Positions 1 to 9,264 of a DNA stretch of 64,000 nt are shown one piece after another. The DNA lies in the NCBI GenBank assembly GCA_965237785.1, contig OZ250159.1:1736001-1800000 (forward strand), in the 5' to 3' direction. The position numbers and the translations under genes are program-made. Source of the stretch: UBA6522 sp965237785. GTDB lineage: Bacteria > Pseudomonadota > Gammaproteobacteria > Steroidobacterales > Rariloculaceae. Below the pieces are notes generated by a model. It worked only from the letters and a program-made list of their open reading frames with translations. It ran no database searches and had not been told where the DNA came from. How positions within the stretch are numbered: position 1 is the first letter of the stretch; the number at the start of each line of letters is the position of its first letter.

Positions 1-1
1 G

Positions 2-1384
2 CCCACCGGCAGCGGCAAGACGCTGCTAATGCACGTCAACATCCTGCAGTATCGGCACGCCTTGGGTCGGCACGGGCGGGGGCGCGAGCTGAACCGAATC
101 CTTCTGCTTACGCCCAACGAAGGGCTCTCGCAGCAGCATCTACGCGAGTTTGAGGCCGCCGGCATCGCTGCTGAACTGTTCAACAAGGACGGTCCTGGGC
201 TGTTCAGCGGACAGGCGGTCGAGATTATTGAAGTGACCCGACTGCGCGACGAAATGGGCGACAAGACCGTTGCCATTGACGCCTTCGAAGGCAACAACCT
301 GGTACTTGTGGATGAGGGGCACCGCGGGGCGAGTGCAGGGAAGGAAGGCACATGGATGCGTGCTCGCAACGCGCTGTGTGAAAAAGGATTTTCCTTCGAG
401 TATTCGGCCACATTCGGGCAGGCGGTCAAGGGCAATCAGCAGCTCACCGAGCTATATGCCAAGAGCACGCTGTGCGATTACTCCTACCGCTATTTCTACG
501 CCGACGGTTTCGGCAAGGATTACCAGATCCTCAATCTCGATCAGGTCACGCAACAGAGCCACCTTGAACTGTACCTCGTGGCCTGCCTGCTCTCGTTCTT
601 CCAGCAGCAGCGGCTCTATGTGGAGGCGATCGGAAGCGGCAAAGCCCTGGTGTTGACTCCCGGCTGGGCCTGTTCCACGGAAATATTTGACCGGAATATC
701 CCGGTGTTGGCGGATCACTATCGCGTCATCGCCTACGATCCGCGCTCCCAGGGGCGTTCCGAACAAAGCGACTCGGGAAACGACTACACGCAACGCGGCC
801 ACGACTTGCATGACGTACTCAATGCGATGGAAGTCGAATCCGCTTCGCTGCTCGGATGGTCGCTTGGCGTTTACGACATTCTTGCCTACATTGAAAGCTA
901 CGGGACCGATCGCGTACGTTCGCTGGTCCTGGTCGACGAGTCCATGCGCATCGTCAAGGAGCACGAGGAAGATTGGGGCGAGGGCGACGCCGAGGAGATC
1001 GCCGGACTCATCGGCGTAGTCGACAGCGAAGCGTACCTGCCCTTCGTTCGGGAATACATGGCGGCGGGATTCGAAGGCGAGGCGCCAGGCGATCTGCTCG
1101 ATCGGTTAGCCGAGACCGCATCGGCCCTGCCCTCCGCCCGCGCCGCGGCGCTGCTTGAGGATGCGACTCGCCAGGATTTCACCGTCGTCGCGGCAGAGGC
1201 CGCGAATCGCGTCCCGGTCATGCAGGTCGTGCGCAAGGATTGGGCGGAAGCAGCACAACGCTGGATCCGTACTCACCAGCCGACCGCCCGTGTTGAAGTC
1301 CTAGGCGGACATCTCATGTTGGTGGAGTACCCGGACGAATTGAACGGGCTCGTGCTCGATTTTCTGGGTGCCGCGCCGGATTAA
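2..1384 (+). CDS. Type III restriction-like helicase N-terminus fused to alpha/beta hydrolase (5' partial)
   Basis: The frame is open at the left edge, so the gene starts outside the window. The first ~200 codons are a superfamily 2 helicase of the type III restriction Res kind: Walker A PTGSGKT at the very edge, a DEAH-like VLVDEGHRG, and SATFGQAV. At about nt 615-645, within RLYVEAIGSG, the protein changes without a stop into a near-complete alpha/beta hydrolase: oxyanion-side PGW, nucleophile motif GWSLG, and a C-terminal GGH that supplies the likely catalytic His. The helicase lacks its second RecA domain and nuclease, so it cannot be a working restriction subunit; the hydrolase half could be active. 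A deletion joining two genes or an assembly chimera would both explain it. It converges on the next gene, overlapping it by 4 nt. Confidence 0.75.
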   Translation, partial: PTGSGKTLLMHVNILQYRHALGRHGRGRELNRILLLTPNEGLSQQHLREFEAAGIAAELFNKDGPGLFSGQAVEIIEVTRLRDEMGDKTVAIDAFEGNNLVLVDEGHRGASAGKEGTWMRARNALCEKGFSFEYSATFGQAVKGNQQLTELYAKSTLCDYSYRYFYADGFGKDYQILNLDQVTQQSHLELYLVACLLSFFQQQRLYVEAIGSGKALVLTPGWACSTEIFDRNIPVLADHYRVIAYDPRSQGRSEQSDSGNDYTQRGHDLHDVLNAMEVESASLLGWSLGVYDILAYIESYGTDRVRSLVLVDESMRIVKEHEEDWGEGDAEEIAGLIGVVDSEAYLPFVREYMAAGFEGEAPGDLLDRLAETASALPSARAAALLEDATRQDFTVVAAEAANRVPVMQVVRKDWAEAAQRWIRTHQPTARVEVLGGHLMLVEYPDELNGLVLDFLGAAPD

Positions 1385-2076
1385 CGAAAATCGGATTCTT
1401 GCTCGGGGATGAAGTAGTCCGGCTGGCTGTAGTCGACGTGCCGATCCATGTTCGCGGTGGGCATCAACCATGCAAGTTGGGTATTTCCGACGAGTTCAAA
1501 CGATCCCTGTGGCGTGCTCAGGTTGGCGAAGGCGTTGCGCTCACCTACCGTGATCACGAATGAGTATGGAAATTCCCCCTCGATCAGTCGGCCGACGTAG
1601 GAGCGGTTGGAGCCCAGCGAAATCTCGACCCGATCGATCACGGGAGTGTAGGTCATACCGATCTGGGGTACGGAAAGAGTGATCTGCTCCCCGGCGCTCC
1701 ACGACCACATCGACGGCGATAACTCGACCAGTACCGCGTTCTCGACGGTCTCCTTGTAAGACGGAATGCGCGCCGGATCGATCGAGCCGGCATCCACGGG
1801 CTGCCAGCCGGAGTTTGCGCCGGGAGGCAGTTGCGTCGCACCACCCGTGACCTGCGTCCCGGTCGGGGTCGTTTCCGGGGGTGGTGCCGGCGGCGAGCCA
1901 TCCGCTGGAAGTGCCGCGGGATCCTGCGCAGAGCCGTCCAATTCCCGGTCGACAAGCAACACCCCAAGCCCGACTACGGCGACCGTCAGAGCCAGGAACC
2001 CGCCCAATATCACCCTGGACAGGATACGGTTGCCGGTACGGCCGGATGGTCCGTGCGCTGACTCCTGGTTAGTCAT
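1381..2076 (-). CDS. Membrane-anchored hypothetical protein with proline-rich linker
   Basis: A 231-residue protein that I do not recognise. Residues ~20-42 form one hydrophobic helix (VILGGFLALTVAVVGLGVLL) after a short basic cytoplasmic tail. Next comes a low-complexity Pro/Ala/Thr/Gly linker at ~50-90 and a soluble ~140-residue C-terminal part, presumably periplasmic. The C-terminal part is rich in beta-type segments (VELSPSMWSW, FELVGNTQLAWL) and loosely recalls the N-terminal regions of secreted metalloproteases, but no catalytic motif is visible. The ATG at 2076 lies 36 nt downstream of the histidine phosphatase stop on the same strand, so the two are probably co-transcribed. Confidence 0.75.
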   Translation of the reverse strand: MTNQESAHGPSGRTGNRILSRVILGGFLALTVAVVGLGVLLVDRELDGSAQDPAALPADGSPPAPPPETTPTGTQVTGGATQLPPGANSGWQPVDAGSIDPARIPSYKETVENAVLVELSPSMWSWSAGEQITLSVPQIGMTYTPVIDRVEISLGSNRSYVGRLIEGEFPYSFVITVGERNAFANLSTPQGSFELVGNTQLAWLMPTANMDRHVDYSQPDYFIPEQESDFR

Positions 2077-2112
2077 GCGGAAATATGGCTCCGTTCCGAG
2101 GTCGATCGCGGG

Positions 2113-2682
2113 CTACGGTGCCAGCGACCCGATCAAACTCAACTCGCCGTCCGCGCCCGCGCGCACGACCAATATCTCGCCCTCCCGCGCCGGAGCGCCC
2201 AGCAACCGCGAGATATTCACCTGGTGGGTGACGAGGACCACCGGTTCGCTGAGATCCTGCTCGTAGATCCAATTTCGCAAGTCCTCGGTCATCTGCCCGC
2301 CGCGCCCCGGGTAACCGAGAAGCGAGTTCAGGGCGGGAAGCTCTTCCAAGTCGCCGATCGCCAGCAGTCGCGCGGTGTCCAGGCAACGGCACCACTGGCT
2401 GGAGGCGACTCGCGCGTTGTCGATTCCAGCGTCCCTGAGCCGCTCACCGATCGCAACCGCCTGGGCTCGCCCGCCGGCCGAGAGATTGCGTTGGGTCGAG
2501 CAGTCACCAAGTTGAAAGTTGGGCGGGTCATCCGACCCTGGCGCGATTGAATGACGCATCAACGCGACATGCCCACCCGAGCGAATCGCGTCCAGAAGAT
2601 CCTGATCGTCGGCCAGCGCGACCGTCGCCAGCGACAACGCGCCGATGAGGACTCCGAAGCAAGCTGCCGACCTGGCCTTCAT
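2113..2682 (-). CDS. Secreted histidine phosphatase family protein
   Basis: A phosphoglycerate-mutase-like histidine phosphatase. The phosphoacceptor motif LMRH lies ~20 residues after a signal peptide (MKARSAACFGVLIGALSLATVALA), and the second catalytic His is in VLVTHQVN near the C-terminus, followed by the usual hydrophobic strand. The enzyme should hydrolyse a phosphomonoester in the periplasm; the substrate cannot be told. At ~189 residues it matches the short one-domain members. I chose the ATG at 2682 because it begins a clean signal peptide and has AGGA upstream; an in-frame TTG lies 9 nt earlier. Confidence 0.85.
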   Translation of the reverse strand: MKARSAACFGVLIGALSLATVALADDQDLLDAIRSGGHVALMRHSIAPGSDDPPNFQLGDCSTQRNLSAGGRAQAVAIGERLRDAGIDNARVASSQWCRCLDTARLLAIGDLEELPALNSLLGYPGRGGQMTEDLRNWIYEQDLSEPVVLVTHQVNISRLLGAPAREGEILVVRAGADGELSLIGSLAP

Positions 2683-2723
2683 ATCCAACAATTTCCTGCT
2701 GCGATCGCCTGGCGCAATATTGG

Positions 2724-3749
2724 CTAGAGCCCGACCAGGTCGAGCAGTTCGCGGCTGTACCGGGTCTGGGCCTCGACGTACATCGGCTGGACGGTCTCGA
2801 CAAATACATCGACCTCGGCGGACGTCAGTTCAAGGATTTCTCCACCCGCTTCCCTGATCGCTGCCGCTGCATCGGTCTCCTCGCCGTCCTTCAGGCTGCG
2901 CTGAAAAGCCACCGCATCGGCTACCGCCGAGCGCAGTTCCATCTGCAACTCTTCCGGCCAAGCGTCAAATGTGGGCCGGTGCACGAAGATCGGGCGTGAA
3001 ATATAGAAATGGTTGCTGGCGGTGTGGTGCTGGTGAAAATTATGGACGCCGTAGGTGACGGTGTTCGCAAACGGGTTCTCCTGGGCATCCAGGGTGCCTC
3101 CCGCGATTCGCTCGATGGCTTCGGAAAGATCCAGGATTTGCGGGTCTGCGCCGAGCAACTCAAAGGTACGGCGATGCACCTGGCTGGGCAGCACTCGCAT
3201 GACCAACCCCTCAAGATCCTGCGGCGAGCGTACAGGCCGGACCCGGTTCGAGATGTGGCGCAAGCCGTTCTCGAAGTAGCCGAGTATCCGGTAGTCGGTC
3301 CGCGCCTCGATCGCGGCGGTCAGCAGCCGCCCCAATTCGCCATCCATGGCCGCACGGGCGCTTAGGTTATCCCGGAACAGGAACGGCAAATCCACGAGGC
3401 CAAGCTCTGGAACCCGGTCCGTCAGGTAGCTGCTGGACTGGTAGCCCAGGGTGAGTACGCCCTCCTCCACCAGCCAAAGGATATCCAGACCCCGGTAACC
3501 CAGATCAAGAATGTTGTAGACGTAGCGCACCTCCACTTCATCCCCGAACCGGGACTCGAGCCGATCGCCCATTCGTTTGAGCGCGAGACTGAAACTGGTC
3601 GTGGGCGGACCGTACCCGGACATGATGATGCGAATGGGACGGCTTGTCCGATCGGCTCGCTGCGCCCGGGCACCGGATGGAAGCAAGCTACCCGCGGCGG
3701 CGCTCGCCCCAAGGGCGGCTGAGGTCTTGAGAAAATGACGCCTCGACAT
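2724..3749 (-). CDS. TRAP transporter substrate-binding protein (DctP family)
   Basis: A periplasmic solute-binding protein of the tripartite ATP-independent periplasmic transporters, which usually bind organic acids. It begins with a twin-arginine signal (SRRHFLK then a hydrophobic stretch ending ARA). DctP-like features include the central YFENGLRHISNRVRPVRSPQDLEGL, with the Arg that normally contacts a carboxylate, and QENPFANTVTYGVH. Length (~341 aa) is normal. No DctQ/DctM membrane genes are adjacent, so this is an orphan binding protein. The ATG at 3749 has GGAG 9 nt upstream and is preferred over a GTG 9 nt earlier. Confidence 0.88.
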   Translation of the reverse strand: MSRRHFLKTSAALGASAAAGSLLPSGARAQRADRTSRPIRIIMSGYGPPTTSFSLALKRMGDRLESRFGDEVEVRYVYNILDLGYRGLDILWLVEEGVLTLGYQSSSYLTDRVPELGLVDLPFLFRDNLSARAAMDGELGRLLTAAIEARTDYRILGYFENGLRHISNRVRPVRSPQDLEGLVMRVLPSQVHRRTFELLGADPQILDLSEAIERIAGGTLDAQENPFANTVTYGVHNFHQHHTASNHFYISRPIFVHRPTFDAWPEELQMELRSAVADAVAFQRSLKDGEETDAAAAIREAGGEILELTSAEVDVFVETVQPMYVEAQTRYSRELLDLVGL

Positions 3750-3852
3750 GCAATTCACTCCAATGCGCCGCCTTTCCCTCGGCGCGAGACTCCATCTTGC
3801 CGTTCAATCCTCAGCCACGCAAGGTGGCGGCACGATCGTTCGGCTGATTACC

Positions 3853-4206
3853 ATGGGGGTCATGTACCGCTTCGCTACCCGTGTCATCGAGTCGCTGGGC
3901 CAACGCGCCGCGGAAACACTCGACCGACTCGGCTACACCAACGTCAGCGTGCGAATCGGCGACGGGTACCAGGGCTGGCCCGAGCACGCACCCTTCGATG
4001 CCATCCTGGTGACGGCGGCGCCTGATGAGGTTCCGGAACCGCTCGTACAACAACTGCGAACCGGCGGCCGCATGGTCATTCCGGTTGGCCCCCAGGGAGA
4101 CATTCAATCCTTGCAGGTGTTGGAAAAAACCGGGCCGGGGGAGACAGATATCACCGATGTCCTGCCTGTGCGCTTCGTTCCATTCCTGCGTGACGATCAG
4201 GATTGA
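3853..4206 (+). pseudogene. pcm: Protein-L-isoaspartate O-methyltransferase remnant (5' truncated)
   Basis: The C-terminal half of a Pcm repair methyltransferase. The segment from RVIESLGQRAAETLDRLGY through RIGDGYQGWPEHAPFDAILV to GGRMVIPVG and a final VRFVPF matches the family closely. The N-terminal ~100 residues, including the SAM-binding glycine-rich motif I, are absent; a full protein is ~210-220 aa. Sequence upstream of ~3865 has no Pcm character and runs into the divergent DctP start. The fragment could still be translated from the ATG at 3853 but cannot bind SAM normally. I read it as a deletion remnant. Confidence 0.8.
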
Positions 4207-4249
4207 CCCCGGTACTGAACTCACCCGAGTCCTGGAACTGCCGGCTGCA

Positions 4250-6496
4250 TCATCGGCAACCCTCCGTGGCCAACCATTCGTCGAGTTTGGACCAGCGCCG
4301 CCGGCCGGAGACGTTCTTCACCGCGACGGCGACGGCCTTGGGTTGTCCGACCAGCACGACGAGCCGCTTGCCCCGTGTGATCCCGGTGTACAGCAGGTTG
4401 CGCTGTAGCATGACGTAGTGCTGCGTCAGCAACGGTATGACCACGGCGGGATATTCGGAGCCCTGGCTCTTGTGGATCGTTGCCGCATAGGCGGGAACCA
4501 GGCGATCCAGTTCGCCGAAACCGTAGGCGACGCGGCGGCCGTCGAACCTGGCGGTCAGTTCGCCCTCGTCCGCGTCGATGCCCTGCACATAACCGATGTC
4601 GCCGTTGTAGACATCCTTGTCATAGTCGTTCTCGATCTGCATCACCTTGTCGCCCGGCGCGAAGGTCCAGCCGAAGCGCTCGACCTTCACCTCGCCGGCG
4701 GGATTCAACGCCGCCTGCAACTCGATATTGAGCGATCGGGCGCCGACGCCGGCGCGGTTCATCGGGCACAGCACCTGGATGTCGTGGATCGGATCGAGGC
4801 CGAAGCGGCGCGGAATGCGCTCGCATACCAGGGTCAGGATGCGGGCCACCGCCTGTTCCGGATCCGCCGCCGGCACGAAGTAGAAGTCGCTGCCGCCGTC
4901 CCCGGCGGTCAGATCCGGCATCTTGCCCGCGTTGATGCGGTGCGCGTTGGTGACGATCCGGCTTTGCGCGGCCTGGCGGAACACTTCGGTGAGGCGCACC
5001 ACGGGAATGGCGCCGGAGCAGATGATATCGGCAAGCACCTGGCCCGGTCCGACCGAGGGCAACTGGTCGATGTCGCCGACGAGCAGCACGGCGGCGCGGT
5101 CGGGCACGGCCCTGAGCAGCGATTGCATCAACAGCACATCGACCATGGAGGTTTCGTCGACCACGAGCAGGCCGCAGTCGAGCGGATTGTCCTCGTTGCG
5201 GCGGAATCCGAGGACTTGCGGAGCGAACTCCAGTAGGCGGTGGATGGTCTTGGCTTCCAGGCCCGTGGCCTCGGACATGCGCTTGGCCGCCCGGCCCGTG
5301 GGCGCGCACAGCAGCAGTTTCACGCCCTTGGCCGAGAGAATCCGCAGGATTCCATTGACGATGGTGGTCTTGCCCACGCCGGGACCGCCGGTGATCACGG
5401 TCGCCTTGGAGCGCAGCGCAAGGCGCACCGCGTCGGCTTGGCTTGCGGCAAGCGTGAGGCCGGTGCGCGCCTCGACCCAGGGAAGCGCCTTGTCCGCGTC
5501 GATCTCAGCCCAGGGCAAAGGCCCGCCGGCCAAACGATGAAGGTGCGCGGCGATGGCCTTCTCCGCACGATACAGCCCGCTCAGAAAGACGCATGGGGTA
5601 GCCGCCACGCTGTCGGCGGTCACGGTCTGTGCGGCCAATTCCATCTCCAGGGCGGCCGCGACCAGGGTTTCGGGTACCTCAAGCAGTTTCACCGCGAGCG
5701 CCGTCAGTTCCGATGCAGGCAACCCGCAGTGGCCGTTACCCATGGCTTCGGCCAGCGCGAACGAGATCCCGGCGCGTATCCGGATCATGGCGGTCTTTTC
5801 GATACCGAGCTTCGCGGCGATGATATCGGCGGTGCGAAAGCCGATGCCGCGGATGTCGCGGGCCAGCCGGTAGGGATTTTCGCTCATGACCTGCACGGCG
5901 TCGGCGCCGTACGTCTTGAAGATGCGCACCGCTCGCGCCGTGCCGACGCCATGCTGGTGCAGATAGACCATGATCTCGCGGATCGTTTTCTGATCGGCCC
6001 ACGCCGAGGTGATCCGCTCGGCTCGCTTCGGTCCGATACCCTCCACCTCGCGCAGACGCTCCGGGCTGGCCTCGATGACATCGAATACGTCCTTGCCGAA
6101 GAGCCGAATGAGGCGCTTCGCGTAGACCGGGCCGATGCCCCGAATCATGCCGGAGCCGAGATATTTCTCCATGCCCTCGAGTGACGAGGGGGCGGAGGCT
6201 TTCAGAAACTGCGTACGGAATTGCAGACCGTGGGTCCGATCGTTGGTCCATTCTCCCGAGGCGGTGATCCACTCGCCGGCCGCAATCATCGCGGCATGGC
6301 CCACTACCGTGACCCGGTCGCGGTGGCCCCGGGCCTTGACGCGCAGCACGCAGAAGCCGTTGTCGAGGTTGTGGAAGGTCACCCGCTCCACCGAACCGGT
6401 AAGCACCTCGCGCCCAGGCGCGGCGTTTACCCCGCCCGCCGGGGCATCCCCAACGCGGGATGGGTTGTTAGCGGAACGATTCGGCCCGCGGTTCAT
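4250..6496 (-). CDS. recD2: RecD2-type ATP-dependent 5'-3' DNA helicase
   Basis: A full-length (~748 aa) RecD/TraA-family SF1 helicase of the RecBC-independent RecD2 kind. The N-terminal OB-like part (GSVERVTFHNLDNGFCVLRV) and tandem helix-hairpin-helix motifs (IRGIGPVYAKRL, VEGIGPKRAERI, IRGIGFRTADII; ~120-230) come before the motor. Walker A TGGPGVGKTT lies at ~370, Walker B VVDETSMVD at ~447, and the C-terminal motif AATIHKSQGSEYPAVV couples ATP hydrolysis to DNA movement. Its known role is DNA repair and fork processing. I prefer the ATG at 6496 over a GTG 6 nt earlier; neither has a strong ribosome site. It looks intact, unlike many of its neighbours. Confidence 0.93.
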   Translation of the reverse strand: MNRGPNRSANNPSRVGDAPAGGVNAAPGREVLTGSVERVTFHNLDNGFCVLRVKARGHRDRVTVVGHAAMIAAGEWITASGEWTNDRTHGLQFRTQFLKASAPSSLEGMEKYLGSGMIRGIGPVYAKRLIRLFGKDVFDVIEASPERLREVEGIGPKRAERITSAWADQKTIREIMVYLHQHGVGTARAVRIFKTYGADAVQVMSENPYRLARDIRGIGFRTADIIAAKLGIEKTAMIRIRAGISFALAEAMGNGHCGLPASELTALAVKLLEVPETLVAAALEMELAAQTVTADSVAATPCVFLSGLYRAEKAIAAHLHRLAGGPLPWAEIDADKALPWVEARTGLTLAASQADAVRLALRSKATVITGGPGVGKTTIVNGILRILSAKGVKLLLCAPTGRAAKRMSEATGLEAKTIHRLLEFAPQVLGFRRNEDNPLDCGLLVVDETSMVDVLLMQSLLRAVPDRAAVLLVGDIDQLPSVGPGQVLADIICSGAIPVVRLTEVFRQAAQSRIVTNAHRINAGKMPDLTAGDGGSDFYFVPAADPEQAVARILTLVCERIPRRFGLDPIHDIQVLCPMNRAGVGARSLNIELQAALNPAGEVKVERFGWTFAPGDKVMQIENDYDKDVYNGDIGYVQGIDADEGELTARFDGRRVAYGFGELDRLVPAYAATIHKSQGSEYPAVVIPLLTQHYVMLQRNLLYTGITRGKRLVVLVGQPKAVAVAVKNVSGRRRWSKLDEWLATEGCR

Positions 6497-6596
6497 GCAC
6501 ACGTTTCAGCGTCAAGAGGATGTAGGCGCCTCGGTCAGTAGGGTTGGTCAACTCGACGACTCCGGGCGAAATCGTACCGGAATCCGCATGAAGCGG

Positions 6597-6905
6597 TTAG
6601 TCCTCGCGCGTCCCGAGGTCTGCGATATAGCCCAGAGCCGATTCCGGGTCGCAGCTATGGGGAAGGCGCGTTATATGTGGCGAATGCTGCCATTGGAAAG
6701 TGTGCGAGAGCGTTCCTGTCAAGTACTCTGGATCGTCGAGTGTGAACTCGATGGCGATGTGAGTCCCGTCCTCGCTGAGACGGTAGCGCTCGATCAGATG
6801 TTTCTTCGACCCCGACGGATAGCCGCCGTGACCATTCGACTGACGTTTGAAGTGCGTCGTATCGATAACGAGTGTGCCCTCTAAGGATTCGGCCGGTACC
6901 AGGTT
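6597..6905 (-). pseudogene. C-terminal remnant of a DUF6152-associated exported protein
   Basis: The open frame contains LEGTLVIDTTHFKR, then LIERYRLSEDGTHIAIEFTLDDPEYL, then a tail ending CDPESALGYIADLG. This is the C-terminal half of the same domain found in the complete genes at 9265-10263, 39911-40660 and 51235-52023 (pattern WEGDTLVVET ... ERF ... DP). The N-terminal half and signal peptide are missing. It sits just downstream of a cytochrome fragment, so the pair probably marks a deletion scar. Function is unknown even for the intact domain. Confidence 0.6.
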
Positions 6906-6921
6906 CGTTCGCCCGCGCTCA

Positions 6922-7164
6922 TCAGGGCTCAAGTGACGCCAGATAAGCCGAGATGTGCAACATCAGGCCATTGCTTGTGGTGCGTACCTGAGGGGCTTCG
7001 TCCGCTTCGATGACGCGTACCATTTTTCGATAAGGTATGGACGAATAGTATTCGGCAACCTGCTGTTTTTCCTCGTCGCTCAAGCCGGCGGCGATCATGG
7101 CCATTTCGTTGGTATTCGCTTTGCGCGGGTCGGAACTCCGCCGGTATAACGGCCCAGCCAGCAA
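6922..7164 (-). pseudogene. Cytochrome c C-terminal remnant
   Basis: The fragment NEMAMIAAGLSDEEKQQVAEYYSSIP resembles the C-terminal helix region of class I c-type cytochromes, where 'MAxIAxxLSDxxxxxxAxYYxSxP' follows the axial Met. It continues with VRVIEADEAPQVRTTSNGLML, which resembles the extension seen in some two-domain cytochromes. There is no CxxCH haem site, so no haem could attach. It ends at a stop at 6922, next to the other remnant at 6597-6905. The cytochrome assignment rests on this helix alone. Confidence 0.5.
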
Positions 7165-7167
7165 TCC

Positions 7168-7881
7168 TCATTCGAACCTGACTTCAATGGGCATCAACGC
7201 CGCTCTGATCGTCGCCCCCCATATCAGATTGCCCATGTCGTTGAAGTGCAGATTGTCATCCACGAAGACGTCCGTCATCACGCTGCCGTCACTTTTCAGC
7301 AGCGGGGATGCAACATCCACGTAGTAAACGAGCGGATCGTCGTCGGCAATCGCCTTGTAGCCGGCATTGACTTCCTGGGCCAGGGGCCAGACGTTGCGGC
7401 GCAAGACACTTGGCTTGACCGCCAACACGTAGACTCTGGTTTCCGGCAACGCTTCGTGAACGCGATCGATGATTTGCCGCAACTGATTCAGAATCGTTTC
7501 GCTGGGAATCGGATTCTCGATACCCGTGTCATTGTCGCCCTCGTAAATCAGGATGGCGCGGGGCTTGTAGGCAAGCGCGACGCGATCCAGAAAGTACAAG
7601 ACGTCGTTCATGACGCTGCCGCCAAACCCGCGCGGGATGACAGTCAACGGGGCCAGGGCTTCAGCAGCCTGATCGTTCCAGCGCGCGATGCTGGAACTGC
7701 CCGTCAGCACAATGGCTCCTTGCGGTGGTGGATTCGCGCGATCCTGTGCTTCGAATCGGGCAATAGCGGATTCAAACCGCTCCGGATCAGGTAGCTGCTG
7801 GGCGTGAAGTTGCAGGGAAAATGCAACCAGCCCAAACAGGAAAAGGCGTGAGACACTGTCCAACCTTGCATACATTCTCAC
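7168..7881 (-). CDS. Secreted SGNH/GDSL-type hydrolase
   Basis: An esterase/lipase-like SGNH hydrolase of ~237 aa. Block I is LTGSSSIARW with the nucleophile Ser, block II supplies Gly in RGFGGS, block III is YEGDND with the oxyanion Asn, and block V is DNLHFND with Asp and His of the triad. It starts with a signal peptide ending LHAQQ, so it should act in the periplasm on an acyl or acetyl ester, possibly of a carbohydrate. The GTG at 7881 has GGGAG 8 nt upstream and beats the ATG two codons later. It is the last gene of a minus-strand run of exported proteins. Confidence 0.87.
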   Translation of the reverse strand: MRMYARLDSVSRLFLFGLVAFSLQLHAQQLPDPERFESAIARFEAQDRANPPPQGAIVLTGSSSIARWNDQAAEALAPLTVIPRGFGGSVMNDVLYFLDRVALAYKPRAILIYEGDNDTGIENPIPSETILNQLRQIIDRVHEALPETRVYVLAVKPSVLRRNVWPLAQEVNAGYKAIADDDPLVYYVDVASPLLKSDGSVMTDVFVDDNLHFNDMGNLIWGATIRAALMPIEVRFE

Positions 7882-7967
7882 GTCGCGCGCTCCCGGCGCA
7901 CACCCCCGAACTCCGTCCCCCGGGTAGTGCCTGACTGTGAATCTCGATTACAGAACACGCTGACAAA

Positions 7968-9182
7968 TCACTCCCAAACGGGCTCGAACTTTTGAATGCG
8001 CTTGGCGTGCTCGACTTCACCGGTATAAATGTTGCCAATAGAATCCGTCGCGATGGCGTTGATCCAGTGTAGCTGACCGGCGTAACGGCCGTTACCGCCG
8101 AACGAACCAAGCGTTTCGCCGCTCTGCCGATCCACGATCCACACGCTGGAGTTGCCTGAGTCCGCGACGTACAGATAGTTCTGATCCGCGTCCTTGGAAA
8201 TCGCCATCTTGTACATGGTTCCGCAGACGGGGAGTTCCTTGCGGTTTCCGACACCGGCGCACTGGGTCGGACCGAGCCGCTCTGCCGGCGTACCTTCGGC
8301 GACGTAGACGTCTCGTACCCAGGTGCCGTCCTTCTGGAAAGCCTGTATCCGGTTCTGGCCGCGCTCACCCACGTATACCAACCCGTCGTCCGATATCTCG
8401 ATGAAATGCATCGCCGGCACGAAGTTCGCCTCATCCGGGGGACGCGTTCCATCCCATTCGTACGGCGGGATCGGGTCGTTGCTAATCTCCTCAAGCGGCA
8501 TGCCGTGACCGCCCCAGCCGCGCTTGAAGTCACCGGTATCCATGTCATAAACCAGTACCCGCTTCCAGTTGATGATGTAGATCTCGCGGGCGTCCTGATC
8601 GAGCTGAAAACGGCCCTTCTGCGTCAACACCTCCGTCTCGGCGTTGTCCTCTTCCATCTGCACGCCTTCCGGCGGGCGACGGCCGAAATCCCATACGAAC
8701 TCACCCTCGCGGGTGAACTTTAGAATGCTGTCCTGTGGCGCCAGACCGCCGACCCAGACAAAGCCGTCGCGGTCCGCGATGACCGTTTGCAGACTCCTCG
8801 GCCAGTTGGGATGGTGGTCCGCATCGCCCCAGGCGTGAATGATGTTGGCGTCCGCGTCCATCGCGATCACTTCCGGACTTTTGGTGCAGCAGGCCATCCG
8901 GTAGGGCTCTTCGTCGCCCCCGGCGATTTCGTCACCCTCGGCGCCGTTCGGTCGGTTCAGGAACCAGACGATGTCCATGTGGTCGACATGGATGCCCGTC
9001 ACCTGCTGCATGCTCCAGCGATTCGGCAACGCACCCGGCCAAAACGGATCGACCTGGAAGACCGGTGAACCGTTCTCATCCATGGCCTGGACCGCATCCT
9101 GGGCTTGAGTGTTGGCACTCACTCCCAACAGAAGCGCCAATGCCGACAACGCTCCCATTAGGGAAGCAATTTTCCTGTTCAC
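7968..9182 (-). CDS. Secreted NHL-repeat beta-propeller protein
   Basis: A 404-residue exported protein with a typical signal peptide (hydrophobic LSALALLLGVSANTQAQ). The body contains repeated NHL-like blades: DSILKFTREGEFVWDFG, ISDDGLVYVGERGQNRIQAFQKDGTWV, YLYVADSGNSSVWIVDRQSGETLGSFG, DSIGNIYTGEVEHAKRIQKF. It resembles the propeller of peptidylglycine amidating lyases but I see no clear metal triad, so no enzymatic function is assigned. The start is GTG with GAGAGGAG 7 nt upstream. It lies between an SGNH hydrolase and a DUF6152 protein on the same strand, which suggests a shared envelope role. Confidence 0.82.
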   Translation of the reverse strand: MNRKIASLMGALSALALLLGVSANTQAQDAVQAMDENGSPVFQVDPFWPGALPNRWSMQQVTGIHVDHMDIVWFLNRPNGAEGDEIAGGDEEPYRMACCTKSPEVIAMDADANIIHAWGDADHHPNWPRSLQTVIADRDGFVWVGGLAPQDSILKFTREGEFVWDFGRRPPEGVQMEEDNAETEVLTQKGRFQLDQDAREIYIINWKRVLVYDMDTGDFKRGWGGHGMPLEEISNDPIPPYEWDGTRPPDEANFVPAMHFIEISDDGLVYVGERGQNRIQAFQKDGTWVRDVYVAEGTPAERLGPTQCAGVGNRKELPVCGTMYKMAISKDADQNYLYVADSGNSSVWIVDRQSGETLGSFGGNGRYAGQLHWINAIATDSIGNIYTGEVEHAKRIQKFEPVWE

Positions 9183-9264
9183 GCGATTTCTCCTCTCTTG
9201 TTGTATGTGTCCGCCGCGTTCAAGTGGCGAATGTTGCTCGATTTTACAGTGGTCCGGGTAATAA

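Noticed and set aside
2..640. Type III restriction-modification system
   Set aside because: Only the first half of a Res-like helicase is present, fused to an unrelated hydrolase, and no methyltransferase (Mod) gene is in the window.
4418..6184. Long plus-strand open frames opposite recD2
   Set aside because: Their composition is that of high-GC antisense frames; recD2 motifs are continuous on the minus strand.
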